This document shows, one piece after another, positions 35,170 to 54,770 of a stretch of 64,000 nt of DNA (positions are counted from its first letter, which is position 1; the number at the start of each line of letters is the position of its first letter). The position numbers and the translations under genes are program-made. The notes below the pieces were generated by a model. That model was not told the origin of the DNA. It did not search any database and worked only from the letters and a program-made list of their open reading frames with translations. The stretch comes from DATAES01 sp963721305 (GTDB lineage: Bacteria > Actinomycetota > Acidimicrobiia > Acidimicrobiales > JACDCH01). The stretch covers positions 124,001 through 188,000 of the forward strand of contig CAVRIR010000006.1 of NCBI GenBank assembly GCA_963721305.1. Direction: 5' to 3'.

Positions 35170-37249
35170 ATCGTGAGGGCCGCGGTCTGGGTGACGGACG
35201 CGGTGGCCGACGATGGCGGCGACTCGGTCGCGCCTCCGCCGGGGAGGGTGCCGCTGGCGACGGCAGTGTTCGCGATCGATGACCCGGCGTCGATGTCGGC
35301 CTGGGTGACGGTGTAGGTCGCGGTGCAGTCGACACTGGCACCGGGCGCCGAGCGGACCGGTCGGGCAGGTGGCCACCGGCGGAGTCCCGGTGCCGGAGAA
35401 CGCGGTCTCGTCGATGGCGATCGCGCTCACGGTGACGTTGCCGGTGTTGGTCACATGGAACGTGTAGGTGACCACCGCACCGGCGGCATCGACGGTGGCC
35501 GGGCTGGCCGTCTTCACCATCGTGAGCGCCGCGGTCTGGGTGGCGGGCACGGTGGCCGTCGACGGCGGCGACTCGATCGCGCCCCCGCTGGTGATGGTGC
35601 CGGTGGCGATGGCGGTGTTGGTGATCGAGCCGGCGTCGATGTCGGCCTGGGTGACGGTGTAGGTCGCGGTGCAGTCCTCACTGTCACCGGGCGCCAGCGC
35701 GGTCGAGCGGGCAGGTGGCCGTGGGCGGTGCCGGTGCCGGAGAACGCCGTCTCGTCGATGGCGATGGCGCTCACGGTCACGTTGCCGGTGTTGGTCACAT
35801 GGAACGTGTACGTGACCACGTCACCCGACCGCAGCGACCGTCGTCGGGCTGGCCGACTTCACCATCGTGAGCGCCGGGCTCTGGGTGGCAGGCACCGTGG
35901 CCGTCGACGGCGGCGACACCGGCGCGAGCGCGCCGGCCGGCGGCGTGCCGGTCGCGGTCGCGGTGTTGGTGATCGACCCGGCATCGATGTCGGCCTGGGT
36001 GACGGTGTAGGTCGCGGTGCAGTCCACGCTCGCGCCCGGCGCCAGCGGACCCGGCGGGCACGTGACCACCGGCGCGGTGCCGGAGCCGGAGAACGCCGTC
36101 TCGTCGATGGCGATGGCGCTCACGGTCACGTTGCCGGTGTTGGTCACATGGAACGTGTACGTGACCGCGTCACCGACCGCGGCGACCGTCGTCGGGCTGG
36201 CCGACTTCACCACCGTGAGCGCCGGGGTCTGCGTCGCGGGCACCGTGATCGATGACGGCGGCGAGTCGACCGCCTCGTCGGCTGGGAGTCGTGCCGCTCC
36301 GGTCGCGGTGTTGGTGATCGACCCGGCATCGATGTCGGCCTGGGTGACGGTGTAGGTCGCCGTGCAGTCCACACTCGTCGCCCGGCGCGAGCGGGCCCGG
36401 CGGGCACGTGGCCACCGGCGGGGTGCCGGTGCCGGTGAACGCCGTCTCGTCGATGGCGATGGCGCTCACCGTGACGTTGCCGGTGTTGGTCACATGGAAC
36501 GTGTACGTGACCACGTCACCGACCGCGGCGACCGTCGTCGGGCTGGCCGACTTCACCAGCGTGAGCGCCGGGGTCTGCGTCGACAGGCACCGTCGCCGAC
36601 GACGGCGGCGACACCGGCGGCGTGACTCCCGCCGGCGGCGTCGCCGGTCGCAGTCGCAGTGTTGGCGATCGACCCGGCATCGATGTCGGCCTGGGTGACG
36701 GTGTAGGTCGCCGTGCAGTCCACACTCGTCGCCCGGCGCCAGCGAGCCCGGCGGGCACGTGGCCACCGGCGGCGTCGCCAGTGCCGGAGAACGCCGTCTC
36801 GTCGATGGCGATGGTCGCTCACCGTCACGTTGCCGGTGTTGGTCACATGGAACGTGTACGTGACCACGTCACCGACCGCGGCGACCGTCGTCGGGCTGGC
36901 CGACTTCACCATCGTGAGCGCCGGCGTCTGCGTGACAGGCACGGTCGCCGACGACGGCGGCGACACCGGCGGCGTGACTCCCAACGGCGGCGTCGCCGGT
37001 CGCAGTCGCAGTGTTGGCGATCGACCCGGCATCGATGTCGGCCTGGGTGACGGTGTAGGTCGCCGTGCAGTCTGACACTCGCCGCCGGCGAACGAGGGCT
37101 CCGGCGGGCAGGTGGCCACCGGCGGCGTGCCAGTGCCGGAGAACGCCGTCTCGTCGATGGCGATGGCGCTCACCGTGACGTTGCCGGTGTTGGTCACGAG
37201 GAACGTGTACGTGACCACATCACCGGGCCCGGTCACCGTCGCCGGGCTG

Positions 37250-37250
<1 letters not shown>
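35170..37250 (-). repeat. Tandem repeat block A: six near-identical units of about 345 bp
   Basis: Six consecutive units of the giant protein share the insert 'IAIDETAFSGTGTPPVATCP', absent from the other units. The unit marker (the codons for DETAFSG) recurs at about 35393, 35735, 36080, 36427, 36783 and 37135, a spacing of 342-356 nt. Nucleotide identity between units is much higher than in block B, which points to recent tandem amplification or gene conversion. Edges are approximate. Confidence 0.85.
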
Positions 37251-46250
<9,000 letters not shown>

Positions 46251-47784
46251 GACCGTGATGGCGGGCGTCGTGCAGGTCTGCACGCTCGACGAGTTGTTGT
46301 CTGCGTTCGGATCAGCCTCGTTGCCGGTCACCGTGGCGGTGTTCGTGACGCAGGTGCCGTTGGTGGAGGGTGCCCTGCCGCTCAGCGTGATCGTGAAGGT
46401 GCCACCGTTCGCCAGCGCCGCCTCGGCGCACTGGACGTTGTTGCCGGCGACCGTGCAGCCGGGGGTGGGCGAGGTCACGTTGGTCACGCCCGCCGGGACG
46501 GCATCGTTCACCGCGAAACCCGAGCTGTTGCCCGGGCCGTTGTTGGTCACCGTCAGCGTCCAGGTGATGGTGGCGCCCGGGCTGACCACAGCTGGCCCCG
46601 TCTTGGCGATGCCCATGTCCGCGGATGGCGATGTGCAAGAGGCGCCATCGTTGGCTTGCGTCGTCCGCCCCGAGTACGTCGACACGACGGTGAACGTCGG
46701 GTTGACGCTCGCCGGGTTCGTGACGGCGATCTGGTACACGTTGCCGTTGCCGTTGCTGGCGAACGTGAGGTTGCCGTTGCCCAGGGTCCACGCCGCCCCC
46801 CAGTTGCTGTTCGGCGTGAGGCCCGACGACCGTGAACGTCCCGATCGCACCAGTGGTCAGGTTCAGCCGGTCGATGGTTCTGCTGTTGGTCTCGAGTCCC
46901 CACATGAACCCGCCGCTCGCGGTGAAGTCGGCCGGTTCCCAGGCCTGGGTGAGCGTGAGCGTCCTGGTCACCGTCCGCGTGGCGACGTCGACCTGGTACA
47001 CCTTCCTGGTCGCGGTACTCCCGTTCGCGCTGACCACACCGAGCGTCACCCAGAACGTGGCCCCCGGTGCGCTGTCGTCGAACGCCCCGACGTAGTAGGC
47101 CCCTGAAGTCCCGGTCGGGTCCGGTAAACCGCTGATCGTGCCGAGATCGGTTGCTCCGCCGTTGCTGTCGATCTTCACCAGATCGTCGGTGCCGGTCTGG
47201 ATGGCGTACAGGTAGTTGTCGTTGGGGTTGTAACCGACGCGCGTTGTACGACAGGGACGCCCTTGGCCCGAGCGGCGAGAAGGTCACGGAGCCGGCTCCG
47301 TAGGCGGAGGAGTACAGCTGGGTGTTGCTGTTGGCCGCAGGCGTGTTCTCCGACATGAACGCGGTCGCGGTGGCGCAGGTGAACGCTGGACCGACAGCAG
47401 CAGACGCCGGCGGAGTTGCCCCGAAGTTGGTCGCGACGGTGGTCAACACCGTCAGCGAGGCGAGGAGGGCGCGGGCCAAGACCGCGCGCCGATGAGGTCG
47501 CAGTCGCGGTCGCCCCGTCATGGGCCCGCTAGGCGGGGAGGCCTCGGCGAACGACGTCCTGCTCTCGTCGGCACGGGCGCTCGTCGTGCCGGAGCGCAAT
47601 TCATCAAGAAGGGAGGATAATCACCCAAACCGCGCGTGTCATCGACGGAGTCGAACCCACCTCATACGGTGGTCGGCGACAAACCGAGACCCTGCAACCC
47701 TGCGATCCTGCGGCGAGTCAAGCGTCGTGGCTCGACAACCGGTGTCAACCGGCCCGGGCGGGACGCCGGCGATGACGGTCTGTG

Positions 47785-50528
47785 TCAGTGTGCGGGTTCC
47801 TGCGCGGCGTGCTCCCGGCGACGCAGGACGAGCTTCGTGATCTCCTCGACCGCGATGAGGCCGGCCGCGAGCAGGAGGCAGACGAGCCACTGCCCACCCG
47901 TGAGCGAGGTGGTGCCGAGGATCCGCTGCAGGAAGCTCAGCTCGGTGGCGAGGATCGATCGCGACGAGCGTGCCGCCGTAGAGCGTCAGCTGCCGTCGGT
48001 CCGACACGAGATCGCGGGTGAACAGCGTGCGAGTCTGGCTGCGGGCGCTCAAGCCAAGGGCGACATTGAGCAGCGAGAACACGGTGACGGCCATGGAGGT
48101 CGCCACCAGCGCGTCGGTCCAGCCCTCGAACGCGTCGCGCACCCAGAGGGTGGCCACCGCCATGAGCACACCAAGGACCACGGCTCGGACCCACTGCGAG
48201 CACGTTGAGCACGGGCTCCGCAAGCGGTCGAGGTCTGCGATCCATGAGGCCCGGCAGGGGCTTGTCGAACCCGAGTGCGATGGCGATCGGAACTTGCACG
48301 ACGAAGTTGATCCAGAGGACCGCCAGCGGGGAGAACGGGATGCCGTCGGCGATCGAGAAGATCGCGGCACCGAGGAACGTGGCGATGAAGCCGACCAGGG
48401 CCGCCATCTGGAACCGGATGTACTTCGAGAGGTTGTCGTAGAGCTCGCGGCCGTACTCGACCGCCCGCACGATGGTGGCGAAGTTGTCGTCGGTGAGGAT
48501 CATCACCGCGGCGTCCTTCGACACCTCCGTCCCCGTGATCCCCATGGCCACACCGATGTCGGCCTTCTTGAGGGCGGGGGCGTCGTTCACGCCGTCCCCG
48601 GTCATGGCCACGATGTTGCTCTGCATCTGGAGCGAGTGGACGAGCCGGATCTTGTCCTCGGGCGCCACCCGGGCCACCACCCCGATCTCGGGCAACTGCG
48701 CCGCGAGTTCCTCGTCGGTCAGGGCAGCGAACTCGGCACCGGTGAGGGCCCGCCCCCCGATGCCCAACTCCTTGCCGATGGCGGCCGCGGTCACCGCGTG
48801 GTCGCCGGTGATCATTCGCACCTCGATGCCGGCGCTGTGGCACTTGGCGATGGCCTCCTTCGCCTCGGCCCGAGGCGGGTCGACGATGCCGATCATGGCG
48901 ATGATCGTCACGTCCTTCACCATGCCGATGAGATCGGCCTTGGGATCGAACTGACCCGGGTCGAAGTCGCGTCGAGCCACCACCATGACCCGTTCACCCG
49001 ACGCGGCCATCCGCTCGTTCTCGGCCAGCGCGGCCGCGCGATGGTCGGCCGCGACGTCGCGGACCTCACCGTCGGGCGACCAAAAGGTGCTCGACCGATC
49101 GATGAGCACGTCAGGCGCGCCCTTCACGAAGCAGCGCACCACATCGCGGCCCGCTCGGTCCTTCATGTTGTGGAACGTCGCCATGAACTTGTACTCGGAG
49201 TCGAACGGCACCTCCGCGATCCGGGGATAGCGCTCGCGGGTCGTGTCGAGATCGAGTCCGCCCTTGGCGGCGAGCACGATGAGCGCGCCCTCGGTCGGGT
49301 CGCCGATCAGGTCGCCCGCGTCGTCCAGCCGGGCATCAGCGCACAGGGCCATCGGCAACAGTGCGTCGTCGAGGTCGAACTCGAGGCCTCCGTCGTGGCG
49401 GATCTCGCCGGTGGTGGCATAGCCCTCGCCGCTGATGCTGAACCGGTTGCGGCCCGGCACGACCAGCTCGCGTGCGGTCATCTTGTTGAGCGTGAGCGTG
49501 CCGGTCTTGTCCGAACAGATGGCCGACACCGACCCGAGGGTCTCGACGGATGGCAATCGCTTGACGATGGCGTTGTGCTCGGCCAGCACCCGGGTGCCCA
49601 TCGAGTACAGCGTCGTGACGACCGCAGGGAGGCCGGTCGGGATCGCGGAGATGGCAAGAGCCACGCCGGCGAGGAACACATCGTCGAAGGCGCGATCGTC
49701 GCGGATGCCGAGGATCACCATGGTGACGAACGCGATCCCGGCGATGCCGACGATGACCTGCGTGAGCCGGTCGAGTTGCTTCTGCAGTGGCGTCTTGTCG
49801 GCCTCTGTCTGGTTCAGCAGCGTGGCGATGTTGCCGATCTCGGTGTCCATCCCCGTGCCGGTCACGATCATCTCGCCGCGGCCGCGAGTGACGGACGTGT
49901 TCATGAACGCGAGGCACAGCCGGTCGCCGAGTCCGACATCGTCGCCTTCGATCGATGCGAGGTCCTTGAGCACGGGGGCACTCTCACCGGTGAGCGCGGC
50001 CTCTTCGATCTCGAGAGTGGCGGCCACCAGCAACCGGCCATCGGCCGGTACGCGGTTGCCCGCCTCGAACAGCACGATGTCGCCCGGCACCAGCTCGGCC
50101 GCGTCGATCTCGATCGCGGCGCCGTCGCGGCGCACGCGTGCGATGTCCTTCAACATCTTCTCGAGCGCCGCCAAACTGGCCTCTGCCTTCGCTTCCTGGC
50201 GTAGGCCCAACACCGCGTTGAAGATGGTCAGACCGATCAGGACGATGGTGGTGCCCGTCTCACCGGTGACCACCTGGTTCACGATGGCGGCACCGACGAG
50301 GATGATCTGCATCAAGTCCTGGTACTGACGCAGGAAGGCCTGCAGCGCCGACTCCGCCTGCTTGGCGGCGAGGACGTTGGATCCGTACTTCTCGCGTCGC
50401 CGGTCGACTTCGGCGCCGGACAGCCCTCGTGCCGGGTCGACCTCGAGCCGAGTCGCAGCCTCGTCCGGCGAGAGCTGGTACCAGCGCACGCGCGCCTGTT
50501 CAGTGGTGACCGGGGCGACGCTGCTCAT
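47785..50528 (-). pseudogene. Cation-transporting P-type ATPase (P2-like), two one-base insertions near the 3' end
   Basis: The first 860 or so codons are clean: TGES at 180-183, 'ISAIPTGLPAVVTTLYSMG' (TM4), Asp340 in 'CSDKTGTLTLNKM', 'FVKGAPDVLIDRS', 'MTGDGVNDAPALKKADIG', then C-terminal TMs. Near 48195 one extra base shifts the frame; the next frame continues 'VRAVVLGVLMAVATLWVRD'. A second extra base near 47957 shifts it again to 'ILATELSFLQRILGTTSL' and 'LAAGLIAVEEITKLVLRRRE', ending at 47785. Restoring both gives about 913 residues, a normal Ca2+/Na+-type (IIA-like) pump. It is probably intact in the cell. It starts within the argF stop (ATGA, 50525-50528), so expression is coupled to argF. 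Confidence 0.85.
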
Positions 50529-51529
50529 GAGCCGAGCGTCGCGACCAGGATGGCCTTGATGGTGTGCAATCGGTTCTCGGCCTGGTCGAACACGATGCTC
50601 GCGGGAGACTCGAACACCTCGCCGGTGACCTCGAGGCCAGAGCTCATGCCGGTGTGTTCCATCATCTCGCGCCCGACCGTCGTGTTGGGGTCGTGGAATG
50701 CGGGCAGGCAATGCATGAACTTCACCTTGGGGTTGCCGGTCTTGCCGAGCAGCGTCGAGTTCACCTGGTAGGCGCGAAGCAGATCGACGCGCTCGGTCCA
50801 CACGTTCTTGGGTTCGCCCATCGAGACCCACACGTCGGTGTGGACGAAGTCGACGCCCGAGACACCTTCGTCCGTGTCGTCGGTGATGGTGATGCGGGCG
50901 CCGGTCCGCCCTGCGATCTCGTTGGCGATCTCGACCACCTCCTTGGACGGCCACAGCTCCTTGGGTCCGACCAAGCGCACGTCACTGCCCATGAGGGCGC
51001 CGGTGACCAACAACGAACGGCCCATGTTGAACCGACAGTCCCCGACGAAGGCGTAGGTGAGGGCGTCGTACGGCTTGCCACTCGCCTCGTGCATGGTGAG
51101 GAAGTCGGCCAGCATCTGTGTGGGATGCCACTCGTCGGTGAGACCGTTGTACACGGGGATGCCTGCGTACTCCGCGAGCGCCTCCACGTCGTCTTGCTTG
51201 TTCCCGCGGTATTCGATCGCGTCGTACATGCGACCGAGCACTCGGGCGGTGTCGGCGACTGACTCCTTGTGGCCCATCTGCGATCCGGATGGATCGAGGT
51301 AGGTCACATGCGCCCCTTGGTCGAACGCGGCGACCTCGAACGCCGAGCGCGTTCGGGTGGACGTCTTCTCGAAGATCAGCGCGATCTCTCGCCCCTCGAG
51401 CCGTTGCGCCTCCGTGCCTGCATACTTCGCTGTCTTCAGGGCCTCGGACAGCTGCAACAGGAAGCGCAGCTCACGGGGCTCGAAGTCGATCTCCTTGACG
51501 AAGCTGCGGTTTCTGAGATTGAACGCCAT
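50525..51529 (-). CDS. argF: Ornithine carbamoyltransferase (catabolic, ADI pathway)
   Basis: A 334-residue enzyme; it interconverts citrulline + phosphate with ornithine + carbamoyl phosphate. Motifs are the carbamoyl-phosphate loop STRTR at 57-61 ('FEKTSTRTRSAFEVA'), 'YLDPSGSQMGHKESVADTAR', 'PVYNGLTDEWHPTQMLADF', and the C-terminal 'FMHCLPAFHDPNT'. ATG at 51529 with AAGGAAG upstream; it overlaps the preceding remnant stop by one base (TGATG). Sequence style and context favour the catabolic arcB-type role. It is followed at once by the P-type ATPase (4-nt overlap). It is the only intact OTC in the window. Confidence 0.94.
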   Translation of the reverse strand: MAFNLRNRSFVKEIDFEPRELRFLLQLSEALKTAKYAGTEAQRLEGREIALIFEKTSTRTRSAFEVAAFDQGAHVTYLDPSGSQMGHKESVADTARVLGRMYDAIEYRGNKQDDVEALAEYAGIPVYNGLTDEWHPTQMLADFLTMHEASGKPYDALTYAFVGDCRFNMGRSLLVTGALMGSDVRLVGPKELWPSKEVVEIANEIAGRTGARITITDDTDEGVSGVDFVHTDVWVSMGEPKNVWTERVDLLRAYQVNSTLLGKTGNPKVKFMHCLPAFHDPNTTVGREMMEHTGMSSGLEVTGEVFESPASIVFDQAENRLHTIKAILVATLGS

Positions 51530-51729
51530 CACACACTTCCTTGGTTCGCTTCGGGCTCGGCGAGCAACACACCATCCACGTCGGTGGCGATACGCGTCCC
51601 CGCACTGCCAGCGAGCATCGCGTCGATGTCGACGAGCGGCGCAAACGGCTTCTCGCCGAGGGCGACCACCACGCGCCCGGTGTACTTGCGCTGCAAATCG
51701 TAGGCCCTCGCTGCCCCGCCAATGACCAT
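51529..51729 (-). pseudogene. Carbamate-kinase-like remnant
   Basis: A short open frame of 66 codons contains 'GRVVVALGEKPFAPLVDIDA', then 'MLAGSAGTRIATDVDGVLLA'. The second part matches the end of the intact arcC ('MLEDKAGTIVSADVDGIEYA'), and 'RVVVALG' matches its first residues. The simplest reading is an arcC with most of its middle deleted; a chance small gene is the alternative. It stops one base into the argF start. Its upstream side meets the divergent YggT-like gene, so the deletion edge is near 51730-51800. Confidence 0.55.
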
Positions 51730-51815
51730 GGCGAGGGATGTTCCCGTTCCGGCTGTGCGTGCATTAGGAAAGAGGAGCGCGGCGCGGCCGGAACGGCTGT
51801 GAAAGGGGTCTACGC

Positions 51816-52181
51816 GTGGTCGATACCGCTTCCAAGATCAAGGGGCTTCGATTCGCAAGGGTGGTCGTGTGGCTCGCGTACGCGTATTTCATCGCGGCGA
51901 CGATCATCCTTGTGTTCGCCTTCTTCCTGCTGCTGTTCAACGCGAGCACCGACGCATCGTTCACGCAGTGGGTGTACCGGAGCGCGAACCGGGTCCTCGA
52001 GCCGTTCCGCGGGATCTTCCCCACGGTCACGAACGGCAACGGCTCGGTCATCGACTTCGCCGTCGTCTTCGCGATCATCATGTACGGGATCCTCGCTCTG
52101 GTCGTCCACGCGCTGGTGTCGTGGCTCGACCGTCAGATCGTCCGCAACCAGGCCGCCATGAGAGCAATCGAGCCAGCCTGA
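51816..52181 (+). CDS. YggT-like small membrane protein
   Basis: A 121-residue protein from a GTG at 51816. It has two long hydrophobic helices, 'VVVWLAYAYFIAATIILVFA' with 'FFLLLFNASTD', and 'FAVVFAIIMYGILALVVHAL'. Between them lies the YGGT-type loop 'VYRSANRVLEPFRGIFP', whose 'NxxLxPFRxxxP' is the family's mark. The family is implicated in cell-envelope or osmotic adaptation; its exact role is not known. It is transcribed against the arc locus and followed 16 nt later by thrE on the same strand. Confidence 0.8.
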   Translation: MVDTASKIKGLRFARVVVWLAYAYFIAATIILVFAFFLLLFNASTDASFTQWVYRSANRVLEPFRGIFPTVTNGNGSVIDFAVVFAIIMYGILALVVHALVSWLDRQIVRNQAAMRAIEPA

Positions 52182-52197
52182 CTCGCCGGCTCTCAGC

Positions 52198-53436
52198 GTG
52201 ACCGCACACGATACGAGCGAGCTGCAGACATTCATCGTCGAGTTGGGCGCCGCGTTGAACGACTCGGGCCAGCCGGTGCAGTCCGTGCAGGAACAACTCA
52301 TGTCGGTGGCTCGTGCGTACGGCGTGGGGTCCGCGAGGATCAGCGCTTTCCCGACCTACATGATCGTGAGCATGGGGCAAGGCGAGCCGGCAACGCTCGA
52401 GTTGACGGTCTCGCTGGCCACGTTTCCGCGACTCGATCAGATCGCGGCACTCGACGACTTGGTCCGGGCTGCGGCCCAGGGCGCGATCACGCCATGGGAA
52501 GGACTGGTACGGCTCGACGAGATCCGAGATCTCCGCCCGCGGTTCGGCCGGGCGCAAACCATTCTCGGCTACGCCGTGCTCTCCGTCGGACTCTGCCTCA
52601 TCCTGCACCCGGCCCGTGAGGAGGTCGCCGCGGCGGCGGTGTTCGGCGCCCTGGTCGGGTTGCTGCGGTCCGTCGGCCGCAACCAACCCCAGCTGCAGAT
52701 CCTGATGCCGGTCCTCGCGGCGTTCACGGTGTCGGCGCTCGCGGCACTTGCGGTCAGGACCGATGTCGCGCATCCCGGACTCCGCGCCTTGGTTGCGTCC
52801 CTGGTGGTTTTCCTGCCCGGCGCCGCGCTCACCACTGCGGTGCTCGAGCTGGCCGCCGGCCAGATGATCTCGGGCTCGAGCCGGTTGATCTCGGGCGTGA
52901 TGCAGCTCGGACTTCTCGCGTTCGGCATCGTCGCCGGCATACAGGCCGTCGGCGTTTCGTCAGCCGTCGTGCTCGCCGGACCGAGCTCGTCAGTGAGCGC
53001 ATGGGCGTCGTGGCTCGGTGTGTTGCTCTTCGCCGTCGGCGTGACGGTGGCCGACTCCGCGCCGACCAGATCGTTCCCCGCTCTTGTCGCGATCCTGTTC
53101 GCGGCGTGGATCGGCCAACTCATCGGCAATGCCCTGTTCGGCGGCTATGTCAGCGCGCTGGTCGGAGCGCTCGTCATGACGTGCGTGGCGCACTGGATCT
53201 CGGTCCGCTTCCGGTCCGCAATGCCACCGTACGCATCGTTTCTGCCCGGGTTCTGGTTGCTCGTGCCTGGCGCGCTCGGTCTGATCGGGCTGACGAAGCT
53301 GGCAAGCGACGTCGACACGGCTGGCGTGCAGGACCTCGCCGCGACCGCGATCTCGGTCTTCGCGGTGGCCATCGGCGTGCTGTTCGGCACGTTGCTCTTG
53401 GACCTGAGCGCGTACGCCCGCGGTCGTCACCGTTGA
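52198..53436 (+). CDS. thrE: Threonine/serine exporter, ThrE family
   Basis: A 412-residue protein. The N-terminal soluble part ('TFIVELGAALNDSGQPVQSV', 'VARAYGVGSARISAFPTYMI') is followed by about ten TM segments, including 'VFGALVGLLRSVGRNQP', 'LVVFLPGAALTTAVLELAAG', 'SGSSRLISGVMQLGLLAFG' and 'SFLPGFWLLVPGALGLIG'. This is the fused ThrE arrangement (PF06738 + PF12821) of actinobacteria, which exports Thr/Ser by proton motive force. GTG start at 52198. Together with the YggT-like gene it separates arcA copy 2 from argF. Confidence 0.9.
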   Translation: MTAHDTSELQTFIVELGAALNDSGQPVQSVQEQLMSVARAYGVGSARISAFPTYMIVSMGQGEPATLELTVSLATFPRLDQIAALDDLVRAAAQGAITPWEGLVRLDEIRDLRPRFGRAQTILGYAVLSVGLCLILHPAREEVAAAAVFGALVGLLRSVGRNQPQLQILMPVLAAFTVSALAALAVRTDVAHPGLRALVASLVVFLPGAALTTAVLELAAGQMISGSSRLISGVMQLGLLAFGIVAGIQAVGVSSAVVLAGPSSSVSAWASWLGVLLFAVGVTVADSAPTRSFPALVAILFAAWIGQLIGNALFGGYVSALVGALVMTCVAHWISVRFRSAMPPYASFLPGFWLLVPGALGLIGLTKLASDVDTAGVQDLAATAISVFAVAIGVLFGTLLLDLSAYARGRHR

Positions 53437-53441
53437 TGTGG

Positions 53442-53457
53442 GCCCGAACTGTCGGGC
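53442..53457. terminator. Weak hairpin between convergent thrE and arcA
   Basis: A perfect 6-bp stem GCCCGA/TCGGGC with loop ACTG lies 6 nt after the thrE stop. No clear T-run follows, so it may act as a weak or Rho-assisted terminator for one or both convergent genes. Confidence 0.4.
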
Positions 53458-53520
53458 TCATCTGGTGACAGGTCGCCGTCGGCAGGCAAGACCGCGCAGT
53501 CTGCGCTCAGGGTGTCGGGT

Positions 53521-54741
53521 TCAAAACGCCGGGTCCCGCTCGAGCGGGCAGGTCATGCAATGCGACCCGCCTCGGCCGCGACCGAGTTCGAAGCCTTCGA
53601 TGGTGATGACTTCGATGCCGGCCTTGCGCAGCGCGGTGTTGGTGCCGGTGTTGCGCTCGTAGGCGACGACCACGCCGGGTTCGAGGGCGACCACGTTGTT
53701 GCCGTCGTCCCACTGCTCCCGCTGGGCCTCGAACTGATCGCCTCCGGTCTCGATGACCCGCATCGTGCCCACCCCGAGCGCTCTCGCCATGATCTCGGGG
53801 AGCGAGCCGTTCTGTTCCTCCACGACCAGATCTTCGGCCGAGTCGCCGGCCCTGACCTCCCATACCCGGGCGCCGCCGATCACGGTCGGGAACAGTGTCA
53901 CCAGATCGCGATCACACATGGTGATGACGGTGTCGAGGTGCATGTAGCTGCGCGACTTGGGCAGGTGCACGGCGAGCACCGACGTCGCGGAGCCGGCGCG
54001 GAACAGCGACCGTGCGATCCACAGCACGGCCTGCGGCGTGGTGCGCTCCCCCATGCCGATCATGACCGCCCCGTTGCCGATGGGCTGCACGTCGCCGCCC
54101 TCGACATGGGCTCGGCCCCAGTCCTCGTCGGAGCCGCCGAGCCAGATCGGGAACTGCTCGGCCGCGAACATCGGGTGGAACCGGTAGATGGTCTCCATGA
54201 TCATCGTCTCGGGCTTGCGCGCCGGTTTCGTCATGGGGTTGAGCGTGACGCCGTCATAGATCCAGCACGATGGGTCGCGTTGGAACAGGAAGTTGGGCAG
54301 AGGCGGCAGCAGCATGCTCGTGGGGTCCGCCGACTCGTACACCAGGCCGACGTCGTGTTCGACATCTTGCTTCGCGATGCCGCCGATCAAGAAGTCCGCC
54401 ACCAGCGCCGGGTCGGCCGCCTCAGCCCAGGCGCGGGCTTGTTGCGCCGCGACGATGCCCACCTCGCGTTCGTTGAGGATGTGCTCCGCCACCCACTCCT
54501 TCGCCTCCGGCTTGACCAGGGCTTCGGCGAGAAGCTGCTCGGCTTCGAACACGTCGACCCCGCGTTCGCGCATGACTTCGCAGAAGGCGTCGTGCTCGGA
54601 CTTCGCTCTGGTGACCCACAACACGTCGTCGAAGAGAAGCTCTTCGGCGTTGGACGGTGTCAGTCGCAGGTGCTCGAGGCCCGGTCGGTGGACCATGACC
54701 TTGTGCAGCTTCCCGACTTCTGAATGGACACCGAACGACAT
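53521..54741 (-). CDS. arcA: Arginine deiminase, copy 2
   Basis: A 406-residue arginine deiminase, the same length as copy 1 and largely identical to it. Shared motifs are 'GVHSEVGKLHKVMVHRPG', 'FQRDPSCWIYDGV', 'HVEGGDVQPIGNG', 'MHLDTVITMCDRD' and the active-site Cys in 'GRGGSHCMTCP'. ATG at 54741 after AGGAGA. It is the third gene of apc-nhaC-arcA (gaps of 13 and 29 nt), so arginine uptake, antiport and deimination are probably co-expressed. The downstream partner genes are displaced by thrE and yggT on the other strand. Confidence 0.95.
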   Translation of the reverse strand: MSFGVHSEVGKLHKVMVHRPGLEHLRLTPSNAEELLFDDVLWVTRAKSEHDAFCEVMRERGVDVFEAEQLLAEALVKPEAKEWVAEHILNEREVGIVAAQQARAWAEAADPALVADFLIGGIAKQDVEHDVGLVYESADPTSMLLPPLPNFLFQRDPSCWIYDGVTLNPMTKPARKPETMIMETIYRFHPMFAAEQFPIWLGGSDEDWGRAHVEGGDVQPIGNGAVMIGMGERTTPQAVLWIARSLFRAGSATSVLAVHLPKSRSYMHLDTVITMCDRDLVTLFPTVIGGARVWEVRAGDSAEDLVVEEQNGSLPEIMARALGVGTMRVIETGGDQFEAQREQWDDGNNVVALEPGVVVAYERNTGTNTALRKAGIEVITIEGFELGRGRGGSHCMTCPLERDPAF

Positions 54742-54770
54742 GGGCTTCTCCTGACTGGATGCGAGATCGG

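Noticed and set aside
47640..47720. tRNA-like T-arm (GGTTCGACTCC on the minus strand)
   Set aside because: The T-stem has two mismatches in five pairs, and no matching acceptor, anticodon or D arms could be drawn. Treated as chance in the spacer upstream of the giant gene.
48018..50204. 728-codon plus-strand frame
   Set aside because: Antisense shadow of the P-type ATPase gene; composition is His/Arg/Asp/Gly-rich without domains.
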